Below, piece after piece: positions 1 through 8,380 of a stretch of 24,166 nt of DNA. The notes beneath the pieces were generated by a model that did no database searches, was not told where the DNA came from, and worked only from the letters and a program-made list of their open reading frames with translations. Location of the stretch: positions 1 through 24,166 of the forward strand of contig DATEZA010000193.1 in the NCBI GenBank assembly GCA_035255945.1, given 5' to 3'. The stretch comes from JAJPHC01 sp035255945. Lineage in GTDB: Bacteria; Acidobacteriota; Thermoanaerobaculia; Gp7-AA8. A program made the position numbers and the translations under genes. The stretch's first letter is position 1. The number at the start of each line of letters is the position of its first letter.

Positions 1-3000
1 CGGGACCGGCTGATCGTCGTCGACGATCGTCACCGTCGACTGCGCGACGCCAATCGTCGCGTTCTCCGCCGCAAACAACCGGATCGTGAACGTCTCGCTC
101 GACTCGATCAGGTCATCGGCGAAGACCGGAATCGAGATCGTCTTCACTGTCTCGCCGGGAGCGAACGTCACCACGTCGTCGGCCGGCTGATAGTCGATGC
201 CGCCGGTCGCGGAAACGTCCGACGTCGTGTAGTGCACGCGAACCGGGCGAGTCGATGCAGCGGAGAGCCGCACCTCGATCTGCGCGTTCGTCAGATCGTC
301 GGTCTCGATGGCCGGCGCCGAGCTCGCGATCGAGAGCACGGGGCGCGATGTCACTTCGTCATCGCTGATGACGACCGGGACGTTCTCCTCTTCGATGAAC
401 GCGTTGTACGGCGATTCCTTCACCAGCTTCAGCGTGAACGACTCGTCGCCTTCCACTGATGCATCGTCGGTGATCGGGATGTCGATGGTCTGCTGCGGCT
501 GCGCCTCGCTGAGTGTGACGGTGCCTTTCACGCTCGTGTAATCGCTGCCCGCAGTCGCGCTGCCGTCGGCGGTCTGATAGTCGATCTTCACGAAGTCTTC
601 ATGCGACACAGGCGGCACGAGCGACAGCGTGACCTTTGCCGGGCCGGCGTTCTCGGCGGCGATGACGTCATTGGCGCGCACTTGGACGAGCGTGGATGGA
701 ACGAACGAAATGTTGATGTTGCGCGTCGGCGACGTCGCGCCGCCATCGAGCAGCAGAAGGAAGCTGAGCACGTCGATGCGATGCGGATCGCTGGGCGGCG
801 GAACGGGAAACAGGACCGTCTTGCGGTGCTCGCCCGGCGCGAAGATGAACGTGGTCTCGCCGGCAGTCACGGTGACCGGCATCGCGGTCGCGCCGGTCAG
901 CCCGAATTCGAGCGGCAGCATCGCGATCGGCGTCGAGCCGCGCATCACGGTGCGCGTCGTCGGGCCGACCAGCGAAACGATGGGACGCGGGTCGTTGTCG
1001 TCGATGCCGACTCGTGTCTGCGACGGTTCGAGGAGCGTGGTGCCGGACGCATCGAACAGCTGTACGTCGAACTCGCCGAGGTTGAAGACGGCGTCGTCGA
1101 CGAGGGGCACGTCGATGGTCTTTGAAGTTTCGCCCGGCGCGAACGTCAGCACGCCGCTGACGTCTGTGTACTGCAGGTTCGGCAGCGCGGTGCGCGGGAG
1201 CGTTCGGTAATGCACCGACACCGTTCCGGCGCTGCCGCCGGTGCGGACCACCGGCACGTGCGCCACCTTGTCCGCTTCATGAGCTTCGAACGCAAACGCG
1301 ATCGCATCGCTCGGCATCTTCAGGAAGCCGGGCGCGTCGGCGCCGAGCTCCTTGCCGAGAGCCGACGCGAAGACCGGGATGTTCGCGCCGGTTGCGCCGC
1401 GCGGCATGAAGACGACGATGTCGCCTTGCGCGAATACATTGGGATGTTGCGGTGAATCGCCGAGTGGCTGCATCGCATCGATAGTTGCGGCGGAAGTCGT
1501 CCATGCGCCGAGGTGCGGACGGACCCAGAGCACCGTCCAGGCGCCGGTCGCCGGCAGCGCGAAGCGAGTCGCGTAACCAGCACTGTCGTACACGATCGTG
1601 TGCGCGGGGAGCGCTGCAGGCGCCACGGTCGCAGCGCCGCTCGCTTTGATCGTGAACGTGCCGTTGTTCAGATCGACGACGGCGAACGCAGCATCGGGCA
1701 GGTGATCCCAGGTCCAGCGGACGATGGTGTCGAAGTCATCGTCGGCGATGAAGGCAGTCGGGCGCGTTGCGTCGCTCGAGACCCATGCGGTCGTTGCGCC
1801 GAGGGTCACGGTTGCGGACGCCGATGTCGAATCGAACTGCATCGAAGGCGCAGCGGACGACGGAGCGCGAACGTTGAAGCGCGTTCCATCGGACAGGGCG
1901 CTGTTGTTCGGCTGCCAGACCACGAACGTCAGAGACTGCGCGGTCGTGAACGAGCCGAGGTCGACGACCTGGTGGATCTCGGTCGGCGAGATCACGTTCG
2001 CGAGGGGAAGCGGTATGAACGTTCGGGTGGTGACAATGCTGCCGGGATAGAAGCCGGTGCCTTTGATGACGAGCATCACGCGCGAGCCTGCCGGCGCTTC
2101 GGACGGCGTGATCGACGTGATCACCGGCTTCGGGTAGTTCACGTTGAATCCGAATTGCTTGCTGACCGGCGAATACGTGGTGTCGCCGTCATAGCGGGCG
2201 GTGAGGCCGCTGACCGGCGCGTCGTATGTAGCCTGCAGCGTGGCGGTGCCGTTGGTGATCGGGAGCTCCACCGGCGGACGATCGCCCGGCTTGAGCGTGA
2301 TCGTGCCGGTCGGAGTGCCGTTCGGTCCGGTGAGCGATACGGTGATCGTCACCGGCTCGCCGACGTTTCCCTGCGCCGGATTCTGCGAAATCGCGATCGC
2401 CGGCTGCGGATGCTGCAGATCGGTGATCGTGACGTCGTTGCCGTCGCCGCCGTGGTAGCTGATGCGCCAGCGGTTCTCGACGATCGCGCCTTCGGGCAGA
2501 CCGTTGAATGTGCCGGTCACCGGCTGCGACGACGCATTGCGGATCAGCGTCCGCGTTTCGCCCGCAACGGCGGACGCCGGATCGACGAACAGCGTTGCGT
2601 TGCCGAGATCGAGCGTGCCGTTGAGCAGCATCGTGCTGAAGTTTCCGGACGACAGGAGCTCGAAGCGCGTGGAGGCATTGGCGCGGATGTCGCCGGCCGA
2701 CTTCGCGCCGTCCGCGAGCGTGCCGCCCGTCGCGGTGAGCGATCGCACGTTGCCGGTGAAGCTGCCGCTGACCAGCTCGACGTCGCTGTTGGTGTTCACG
2801 ATCGACGCGTGCGGGCCGTCGATGCGAACGGGCTGGCTGAAGGTCTCCTGCCAGCCGAGATTGCCGCCGCCGCGCAGGATCAGTCCATCAGCGGGCGGTG
2901 TAATCACGCTCTCGAACGAAACGCCTTTGCCGGCCGCGATCTGCAATCCGTCCCGCTGGCGGATGCGAAGGTTCGCCGTGACGCGCGCGTTGCCGTTGAA

Positions 3001-3726
3001 GGTCAATGTGTCGAGCGTGAGCGTGGGCGTCTGCCCGTTGGAGGAGCCGGAGACGTCGCTCCCGGTGAGCAGCGCGTGAATCGTCTCGTCGGCAAGCAGG
3101 CCGAGCCGCCCGGAGCCTTCGGAGAGGTCGACGATCGCGGAGTCGGCGATCTGTTCCGGCGCGAAGATGCCGAGGTATGCGACTCCCACAAACGGGGAAA
3201 CGCCGCGAACGTTGCCGGGGACGGCGATGGCGCCGTTCGTTTTTCTGAGCGCGAGTGATGCGCCGAGGATCGTCTCGCCGGCGTAGGTGTTGGAGTGCGC
3301 TCCGCCGAAGATCGTGTCGCCCGCGATCCGGACATCGCCCGGACCGCTGATCGCGCCGTACAGGACGACCGGTGTGCTGCCGGCAGTGACGAGATGTTTC
3401 GACACGGTGATGTCGTTGTAGATCGCGACTCCCGCGTCGATCATCGAATCATCCGCCACGAACGGTTCGCCGATCAGGATGAACCCGTAGTGGTCGAACA
3501 CCATCGTGCGGAAATGCAGGTTCGGGATGTCGTTGTAGATCGTCGTCCGCGCCGCGTCATTGGTGAACCGCAGATCGGCTTGGGGATCATCAGCCGGCGG
3601 ACCGCCGGTCCAGTTCGCCGCGGTCGAAAAACGATTGTCGACCGTGCCGTGCCATACGTGCGTTGCGGCCAGAGCTGTGGATGTGAAGACAAATGCAGCG
3701 ATCGCAAGAAGGAAGGATGGGCGCAT
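1..3726 (-). CDS. Giant secreted Calx-beta/IPT protein, paralog 1 (C-terminus cut by window edge)
   Basis: Open from the ATG at 3726-3724 to the first base of the window (1242 codons, no stop), so the 3' end lies outside. The first 20 residues are a signal peptide (MRPSFLLAIAAFVF..., cleavage likely after ALA). Residues 21-435 form a beta-strand passenger-like region opening with an NW-x-GG motif and closing with SYHGGDGNDVTITDLQHP, as in autotransporter-associated beta-strand proteins. An Ig-like (Big_3/Big_5 type) module follows at about 437-528, an IPT/TIG module at 529-620, a conserved region of unknown fold at 627-785, Calx-beta at 809-921, a degenerate Calx-beta at 921-1023, and two more Calx-beta modules at 1022-1130 and 1132-1239. 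Calx-beta modules are usually Ca2+-binding extracellular beta-sandwiches. No barrel or membrane anchor is visible in the part present. It is closest to the paralog at 4517-8326. An adhesin or surface-structural role is inference. No convincing Shine-Dalgarno sequence is seen. Confidence 0.85.
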   Translation of the reverse strand, partial: MRPSFLLAIAAFVFTSTALAATHVWHGTVDNRFSTAANWTGGPPADDPQADLRFTNDAARTTIYNDIPNLHFRTMVFDHYGFILIGEPFVADDSMIDAGVAIYNDITVSKHLVTAGSTPVVLYGAISGPGDVRIAGDTIFGGAHSNTYAGETILGASLALRKTNGAIAVPGNVRGVSPFVGVAYLGIFAPEQIADSAIVDLSEGSGRLGLLADETIHALLTGSDVSGSSNGQTPTLTLDTLTFNGNARVTANLRIRQRDGLQIAAGKGVSFESVITPPADGLILRGGGNLGWQETFSQPVRIDGPHASIVNTNSDVELVSGSFTGNVRSLTATGGTLADGAKSAGDIRANASTRFELLSSGNFSTMLLNGTLDLGNATLFVDPASAVAGETRTLIRNASSQPVTGTFNGLPEGAIVENRWRISYHGGDGNDVTITDLQHPQPAIAISQNPAQGNVGEPVTITVSLTGPNGTPTGTITLKPGDRPPVELPITNGTATLQATYDAPVSGLTARYDGDTTYSPVSKQFGFNVNYPKPVITSITPSEAPAGSRVMLVIKGTGFYPGSIVTTRTFIPLPLANVISPTEIHQVVDLGSFTTAQSLTFVVWQPNNSALSDGTRFNVRAPSSAAPSMQFDSTSASATVTLGATTAWVSSDATRPTAFIADDDFDTIVRWTWDHLPDAAFAVVDLNNGTFTIKASGAATVAPAALPAHTIVYDSAGYATRFALPATGAWTVLWVRPHLGAWTTSAATIDAMQPLGDSPQHPNVFAQGDIVVFMPRGATGANIPVFASALGKELGADAPGFLKMPSDAIAFAFEAHEADKVAHVPVVRTGGSAGTVSVHYRTLPRTALPNLQYTDVSGVLTFAPGETSKTIDVPLVDDAVFNLGEFDVQLFDASGTTLLEPSQTRVGIDDNDPRPIVSLVGPTTRTVMRGSTPIAMLPLEFGLTGATAMPVTVTAGETTFIFAPGEHRKTVLFPVPPPSDPHRIDVLSFLLLLDGGATSPTRNINISFVPSTLVQVRANDVIAAENAGPAKVTLSLVPPVSHEDFVKIDYQTADGSATAGSDYTSVKGTVTLSEAQPQQTIDIPITDDASVEGDESFTLKLVKESPYNAFIEEENVPVVISDDEVTSRPVLSIASSAPAIETDDLTNAQIEVRLSAASTRPVRVHYTTSDVSATGGIDYQPADDVVTFAPGETVKTISIPVFADDLIESSETFTIRLFAAENATIGVAQSTVTIVDDDQPVP

Positions 3727-3811
3727 GGATGGGTGGACGGCCTCTCTGCGATTGTTTTACCACCGAAAGGGGCATGAGACATGAAGTTATCAGGCGCGGA
3801 GGTGAACGGAA

Positions 3812-4024
3812 ATGGCATCACGTAATCGCGATGAGATTCAGGGTCGTATCGATCAGACCGCCGGCGAGATCAAGCAGCGCGTCGGACGGGCGCAGGGCAA
3901 CATCGAGCTGGAAGATGAGGGAGTGCAGCAGCGCGATCGCGGCGACGTCGAGCATGGGTTCGGCAAGGCCCGCCGCAAAGTCGGCGAGGCGATCCGCGAC
4001 GTAGGCAATAAGCTCAAACGCTAA
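3812..4024 (+). CDS. CsbD-like small stress protein
   Basis: A 70-residue, highly charged, cytoplasmic, probably helical or disordered protein. The N-terminal motif NRDEIQGRIDQTAGEIKQRV and the repeated lysine/glycine-spaced helix (GFGKARRKVGEAIRDVGNK) match the CsbD-like family, whose members are general-stress proteins of unknown biochemical activity. The start at 3812 is supported by a strong GGAGGTG at 3798-3804, seven bases upstream. The gene is divergent from paralog 1 (85 bp between the starts) and convergent with the paralog 2 remnants, so it interrupts an otherwise minus-strand block. A GC-rich hairpin follows 11 bp after the TAA stop. A 14-codon upstream frame (3781-3825) overlaps its start in another frame. 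Confidence 0.85.
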   Translation: MASRNRDEIQGRIDQTAGEIKQRVGRAQGNIELEDEGVQQRDRGDVEHGFGKARRKVGEAIRDVGNKLKR

Positions 4025-4035
4025 ATCGCGGCGAT

Positions 4036-4059
4036 GCCGGAGGCTCAGCGGCCTCCGGC
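4036..4059. terminator. GC hairpin after the CsbD-like gene
   Basis: Perfect 9-bp arms GCCGGAGGC (4036-4044) and GCCTCCGGC (4051-4059) around a six-base loop, 11 bp after the CsbD-like stop codon. No T-tract follows, so intrinsic termination is only probable. The hairpin overlaps the TGA (4045-4047) that closes the decayed Calx-beta remnant on the other strand, and could serve both directions. Confidence 0.5.
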
Positions 4060-4158
4060 TCGCCTGCGCGACGGCGGCGCACGATCGTCGTCGGTGATCG
4101 TGACCGCGCGCACCAGGCGCGTCGATGCAGCGGAGAGCCGCACCTCGATGTCGGACAA
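4045..4158 (-). pseudogene. Calx-beta C-terminal remnant A (internally deleted)
   Basis: On the minus strand this reads HLSDIEVRLSAASTR, then jumps directly to LVRAVTITDDDRAPPSRRRAGGR and a TGA. Compared with the last Calx-beta module of paralog 2, almost the whole core between the first strand (IEVRLSAAST) and the last strand (VTIVDDD) is missing. The two ends remain in the same frame. It has no start codon or signal peptide of its own. It is the more decayed of two tandem copies of the 3' end of paralog 2, and is separated from the next copy by the palindrome at 4159-4212. Confidence 0.7.
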
Positions 4159-4267
4159 GTGTGGCGCCGGCGACCTCGCCGGCGGATCGCCGCCGGGTCG
4201 GCGGCGCCACACGGCACGGCTTCAACGGGCGCCGGCTCGGCGGTGCGGAATCGGCTGATCGTCGTCG
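4121..4267. repeat. 147-bp direct repeat, copy A
   Basis: Identical to 4416-4562 except for one base (G at 4229, C at 4524); the two copies start 295 bp apart. The unit contains the start of a Calx-beta module, the GC-rich palindrome and the DDDQPIPHRRAG-coding 3' end with its stop codon, all as read on the minus strand. Near identity means the duplication is recent or has been homogenised by conversion. Confidence 0.9.
4159..4212. repeat. GC-rich 54-bp palindrome, copy A
   Basis: Perfect 10-bp terminal arms GTGTGGCGCC (4159-4168) and GGCGCCACAC (4203-4212) enclose a GC-rich interior that can pair further, though imperfectly. The layout resembles intergenic REP-like elements: short, palindromic, just downstream of a stop codon. 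A second identical copy lies at 4454-4507. Confidence 0.75.
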
Positions 4268-4453
4268 GTGATTCAGATCGTCGCCGAAGACCGGGATGAA
4301 GATCGTTTTCGTGGTCTCGCCCGGCGCGAAGGTCAACACGTCGTCGGCCGGCTGATAGTCGATGCCGCTGGTCGCGGAACCGTCCGACGTTGTGTAATGC
4401 ACGCGAACCGGGCGAGTCGATGCAGCGGAGAGCCGCACCTCGATGTCGGACAA
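4222..4453 (-). pseudogene. Calx-beta C-terminal remnant B (frameshifted)
   Basis: On the minus strand it reads HLSDIEVRLSAAST, RPVRVHYTTSDGSATSGIDY and FAPGETTKTIFIPVFGDDL, a good half Calx-beta module. A deletion of roughly 90 bp, relative to the last module of paralog 2, then shifts the frame. The normal ending, ITDDDQPIPHRRAGAR plus TGA at 4224-4222, survives out of frame. The fragment is in the same frame as paralog 2 beyond that gene's TGA, separated by the palindrome at 4454-4507. It has no start of its own and is best read as a decaying tandem duplication of the 3' end of paralog 2. Confidence 0.75.
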
Positions 4454-4562
4454 GTGTGGCGCCGGCGACCTCGCCGGCGGATCGCCGCCGGGTCGGCGGC
4501 GCCACACGGCACGGCTTCAACGGCCGCCGGCTCGGCGGTGCGGAATCGGCTGATCGTCGTCG
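4416..4562. repeat. 147-bp direct repeat, copy B
   Basis: Partner of 4121-4267 (one mismatch). This copy overlaps the last 15 codons and stop of paralog 2, so the stop codon and the final HRRAGGR tail of the living gene lie inside the repeat. Confidence 0.9.
4454..4507. repeat. GC-rich 54-bp palindrome, copy B
   Basis: Same element as 4159-4212: arms GTGTGGCGCC and GGCGCCACAC. It starts nine bases downstream of the TGA of paralog 2 on the minus strand, where it could also act as a transcript-end hairpin. Confidence 0.75.
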
Positions 4563-7500
4563 ACGATCGTGACCGTCGATTGTGCAGTGCCGATCGTCGC
4601 GTTCTCCGCGGCTGAAAGCGTGACGGTGAAGCTCTTCGCCGATTCGATCAGATCGTCGCCGAAGATCGGGATGGAAATCGCTTTCACCGTCTCGCCCGGC
4701 GCGAACGTCAACACGTTATTCATTGTCTGATAGTCGATGCCGCCGGTCGCGGAACCGTCGGCCGTCGCGTAATGCACGCGCACCGGGCGCGTCGATGCAG
4801 CGGAGAGCCGCACTTCGATCTGTGCGTTCATCAAGTCGTCGGTCTCGGCGAACGATGCCTCTCCTGCGATCGAGAGCGACGGCCGCTCCGTCACTTCGTC
4901 GTCGGCGATCACGATCGGCACGCTCGACTGTTCGAGGAACGAATCGTTGGTGAAGGCTTTCGTCAGCGAGAGCGTGAACGACTCGTCCCCTTCCGCTGCT
5001 GCGTCGTCGGTGATCGGAATGTCGATCGTCTGCTGCGGCTGCGCGGTGCTGAGCGTGATGCTGCCGTGGACGGCGGTGTAATCGCTGCCCGCCGCCGCGC
5101 TGCCATCGACGGTCTGGTAGTTGAGGGTCACGCCCTGATTGGCCGGCACCGGCGGCACGTACGACACGGTCACTTTCGCCGAGCCGCCGTTCTCGCTGAC
5201 GGAGACGGCGCTCGCGCGGATGTGCACGAGCGTCGCCGGCACGAGCGAGATCGCGACGTGGTCCTGCTGCAGCGTCGCGCCGCCCGAGGCCACCGTCAGG
5301 GACACGCTCAGCAGATCGACCGCAATCGAATTCGTCGGCGGCGGGATCGCAATGAGCAGCGTCTTGCGATGCTCGCCCGGCGCAAAGACGAGCGAGCCGG
5401 CCGCGGCTCCCGACGCTTGCCAGCCGAGAGTCACGGGCAGCGCGGTCGCGCCGGTCAGTTGCAAGTCGAGCTGGAGCGTCGAGGGAAGCTGCGGATTGCG
5501 CAGGACCGTCCGGATCGCGGGACCGACGACGGAGATCACCGGACGCGGATCGTTGTCGGCGACATCGACGCGCGTCTGCGACGGCTCGCGCAGCGACGTG
5601 CCGGACGGATCGAACAGCTGCACATCGAACGAGCTGGGGTCGTAGATCGCGTCATCGACGAGCGGCACTTCGATGTTCTTCGCCGTCTCGCCAGGTGCGA
5701 GGGTCAGCACGCCGGTGACGTCGGAATAGTGCGGGCCCGGCGGGATCGTGTGCGGCACCGTGCGGTAGTGCACCGACACCGTGCCGGCGCTGTCGTCGCG
5801 GATCACCGGCACGCGCGCGACCTTGTCTCCTTCGTTCGCGGCGACCTGGCTGCTCTGCATCTGCAGAATGCCGGGCGCGCCGGCGCGAAGGTCGCCGATG
5901 ATGCCGGCGAAGACGGGGATGTTGGTGCCGCTTGCGCCGCGCGGCATGAAGATGACGATGTCGCCCTCCCAGAATACGTCGGGGTGCGCGGGTGAATCGC
6001 CGAGCGGCTGCATCGTATCGATCGAGCCGGTGAGGAGCGTCGTGCCGCTGATGGTGGTGGTCCAGGCGCCCGTGCCGATGGTGGTGAAGCGGCGCACCCA
6101 CAACACGGTCCACGTCGAGCTCGGATTCGCGCCGGTCACCGGCAACGCGATGCGGGTGAGGTATCCCGACGGGTCGTACACGAATGTGTGTGCAGGGATC
6201 GGCGCGACGGCGGCAGTCGCGTTGCCGCTCGTCTTCGTGGCGAACGTCGCGTTGTTCAGATCGACGACGGTGAACGCGGCGGTGGGCAGGGAGCCAAACG
6301 TCCAGCGGACGACGCCGTCCAGATCGTCGTCGATGATGAAGTTCGTCGTGCGCGTCGCATCGCTCGAGATCCAGGCGCTGCTCCCGCCGGCGGTCATCGT
6401 CGCGGATACGGATGTCGAATCGAACTGAATCGCCGGCGGTGCGATCGACGCCGGCTTCGCATTGATCCGCACCAGATCCGAGGAGGTCGAGAGTTGCGCC
6501 GGGTGAGTGACGCGGAAAAACAGCGACGTCGGAGCGGTGAGGTAACGGAGGTCGAGCACCGCGCGCAGTTCCACCGGCGAGACATAGGTCGTGGTGAATA
6601 CCGGCAGTCCGACAGGGGCCGACGTTGTGAATGCCGACTGGGGTACGAAGCCCGTGCCATGGATCACGACCATCACGCGCGTGCCGGCCACGACTTCCGC
6701 CGGCGTGGTCGACGTGACGACCGGCTTCGGGTAAGCGACCTTCAGATCGAAAAACGTCGTGTTCGTGGCGTAGGTCGCATCGCCGTTGTACGTTGCAAAG
6801 ATGCCTGCCACCGGCTGGTCGTAGGTCGCCTGCAGCGTCGCGGTGCCGTTGGCGATCGGCACTTCGACCGGCGCCTGTCCGGCCGGAAGGAAGGTGACGG
6901 TGCCGGTGGGCGTGCCGTTCGAACCGGTGAGCATCGCGGTGATCGTCACCGGCTGGCCGACGATTCCGGGCGACGGAGTCTGCGAAAGCGCGACCGTCGC
7001 CAGCGGATGCTGCAGGTCGGTGAGGGTGACGTCGTTGCCGTCGCCGCCGTGGTAGCTGATCCGCCAGCGGTTGCCGGCGATCGCACCTTCGGGCAGACCG
7101 TTGAACGTGCCGATGACCGGCTGCGTCGAGGCGTTCTGGATGAGAGTCCAGGTCGACAGACCGCTCCTCCGCTTCGCGTTCGGATCGAGTACGAGCTGCG
7201 CGTTGCCGAGGTCGAGGGTGCCGTTGAGTGTAATGGGAGTGAAGTCGCCGTCGAAGGTGGCGAAGTATTCGAACCGCGTCGAGGCATTGGCGCGGATGTC
7301 GGTCGCCGATTTGGCGATGTACTCGATCGTCCCGCCGGTCGCGGTGAGCGATTTCGCGCTTCCGCTGAACTTGCCACTGATCAGCTCAACCGGGCCGTTG
7401 CTGTTGAGGACCTGCATCGACGGACCATCGACGCGAACCGGCGCGGAGTACGTCGCGCCGCTCCGCCAATCCATGCTTCCGCCGCCGCGCATCGTCAGGC

Positions 7501-8326
7501 CCGACGCGGGGATCGTGAGTGTTTTGGTTCCCGAAATGCTCCTCGGCACCTGCAGCTCCGGGCCGGTGATGTTGAGGTTCGTGTCAACTCGCACATCGCC
7601 GGTGGCCGTCAAAGATTCGACGGTGAGAGTGTGATTCACCGGGTCGGCGGTCGCCTGCGAGATCTCCTCTCCGGTCGAGAGGGCGTGAATGGTCTCGTCA
7701 GCAGCGAGGTGGAGACGACCGCCGGCGGAGAGGTCGACGGTCGCGGAATCGGCGATCTGCTCGGGAGCGGCGACGCCGACCACGATGAACTGCTGGCCGA
7801 GGTGAGCGGAGCGGATGTTGCCCGGCACCGCGATCGCGGCGCTTGTCTTCGCCAGTGTGAGCACCGAGCCGACGATCGTGTCGCCGGTGTACGTGTTGGA
7901 GCGCGGGCCGGCGAAGGTGACGTCGCCGGAGATCGTGACCGGGCCGCTGCCGCCGATCGCGCTGTAGATCGCGACTCCGCCGAGGGCGAGCTTCCCGGAG
8001 AACGCGATGTCGCAGTAGATCGCTGCGCCGCCGCCCCCGATGAAGCCGTTGTCCACCGCGAGCGGCTCGCCGATCACGGCGAAGCCGGTGCCGCCGAATG
8101 CGAGCGAATGGATGTGGAGATTCGGGATGTCGTTCTCGATGACCGTCCGCAGTGCGTCGGCCGAGAATGTGAGATCGGCACCGGGATCGTCCGCCGGTGA
8201 ACCGCCGTTCCAGTTCTTCGCGTTCGAGAATCGATTGTCGGCTCCTCCGTGCCAGGTGTGTGTTGCAGCGAGCAGGGAGGAGGTAAAGACAACGGTCGCG
8301 ATCGCGAGAAGGAGGGATGGGCGCAT
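4517..8326 (-). CDS. Giant secreted Calx-beta/IPT protein, paralog 2
   Basis: 1269 residues from the ATG at 8326. An in-frame start 16 codons upstream was rejected because the signal peptide (MRPSLLLAIATVVF..., cleavage after about residue 20) aligns with paralog 1. Domain order: beta-strand passenger-like region 21-435, containing an NTYTGDT motif of autotransporter-associated strands and ending at ISYHGGDGNDVTLTDLQHP; Ig-like module 438-530; IPT/TIG 530-620; conserved unknown region 632-812; Calx-beta 819-922; degenerate module 923-1030; Calx-beta 1037-1142 and 1144-1259. The protein ends in DDDQPIPHRRAGGR. It has no autotransporter barrel, PEP-CTERM or LPXTG signal, so export beyond Sec is unexplained. 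The 3' end lies inside a duplicated 147-bp repeat and is followed by two decayed copies of the last module. A calcium-stabilised surface or secreted structural role is inferred from the modules. Confidence 0.88.
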   Translation of the reverse strand: MRPSLLLAIATVVFTSSLLAATHTWHGGADNRFSNAKNWNGGSPADDPGADLTFSADALRTVIENDIPNLHIHSLAFGGTGFAVIGEPLAVDNGFIGGGGAAIYCDIAFSGKLALGGVAIYSAIGGSGPVTISGDVTFAGPRSNTYTGDTIVGSVLTLAKTSAAIAVPGNIRSAHLGQQFIVVGVAAPEQIADSATVDLSAGGRLHLAADETIHALSTGEEISQATADPVNHTLTVESLTATGDVRVDTNLNITGPELQVPRSISGTKTLTIPASGLTMRGGGSMDWRSGATYSAPVRVDGPSMQVLNSNGPVELISGKFSGSAKSLTATGGTIEYIAKSATDIRANASTRFEYFATFDGDFTPITLNGTLDLGNAQLVLDPNAKRRSGLSTWTLIQNASTQPVIGTFNGLPEGAIAGNRWRISYHGGDGNDVTLTDLQHPLATVALSQTPSPGIVGQPVTITAMLTGSNGTPTGTVTFLPAGQAPVEVPIANGTATLQATYDQPVAGIFATYNGDATYATNTTFFDLKVAYPKPVVTSTTPAEVVAGTRVMVVIHGTGFVPQSAFTTSAPVGLPVFTTTYVSPVELRAVLDLRYLTAPTSLFFRVTHPAQLSTSSDLVRINAKPASIAPPAIQFDSTSVSATMTAGGSSAWISSDATRTTNFIIDDDLDGVVRWTFGSLPTAAFTVVDLNNATFATKTSGNATAAVAPIPAHTFVYDPSGYLTRIALPVTGANPSSTWTVLWVRRFTTIGTGAWTTTISGTTLLTGSIDTMQPLGDSPAHPDVFWEGDIVIFMPRGASGTNIPVFAGIIGDLRAGAPGILQMQSSQVAANEGDKVARVPVIRDDSAGTVSVHYRTVPHTIPPGPHYSDVTGVLTLAPGETAKNIEVPLVDDAIYDPSSFDVQLFDPSGTSLREPSQTRVDVADNDPRPVISVVGPAIRTVLRNPQLPSTLQLDLQLTGATALPVTLGWQASGAAAGSLVFAPGEHRKTLLIAIPPPTNSIAVDLLSVSLTVASGGATLQQDHVAISLVPATLVHIRASAVSVSENGGSAKVTVSYVPPVPANQGVTLNYQTVDGSAAAGSDYTAVHGSITLSTAQPQQTIDIPITDDAAAEGDESFTLSLTKAFTNDSFLEQSSVPIVIADDEVTERPSLSIAGEASFAETDDLMNAQIEVRLSAASTRPVRVHYATADGSATGGIDYQTMNNVLTFAPGETVKAISIPIFGDDLIESAKSFTVTLSAAENATIGTAQSTVTIVDDDQPIPHRRAGGR

Positions 8327-8380
8327 GGATGGAAGGAGACCTTTCGCCGGATGTTGTACCACGGCGCGCCTCACTTCAAA

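Noticed and set aside
3818..4507. Minus-strand open frame of 229 codons reading from the Calx-beta remnant through the CsbD gene
   Set aside because: Only the first part resembles Calx-beta. After the deletion the frame runs through palindromes and the antisense of the CsbD-like gene, so it is a decay product and not a gene.
6188..8200. Long plus-strand open frame of 670 codons
   Set aside because: Antisense to paralog 2; the translation is Arg/Asp-rich low-complexity sequence without motifs. The same holds for the frames at 1513-3258, 4772-5995, 8763-9923, 11226-12569 and 17194-18708.
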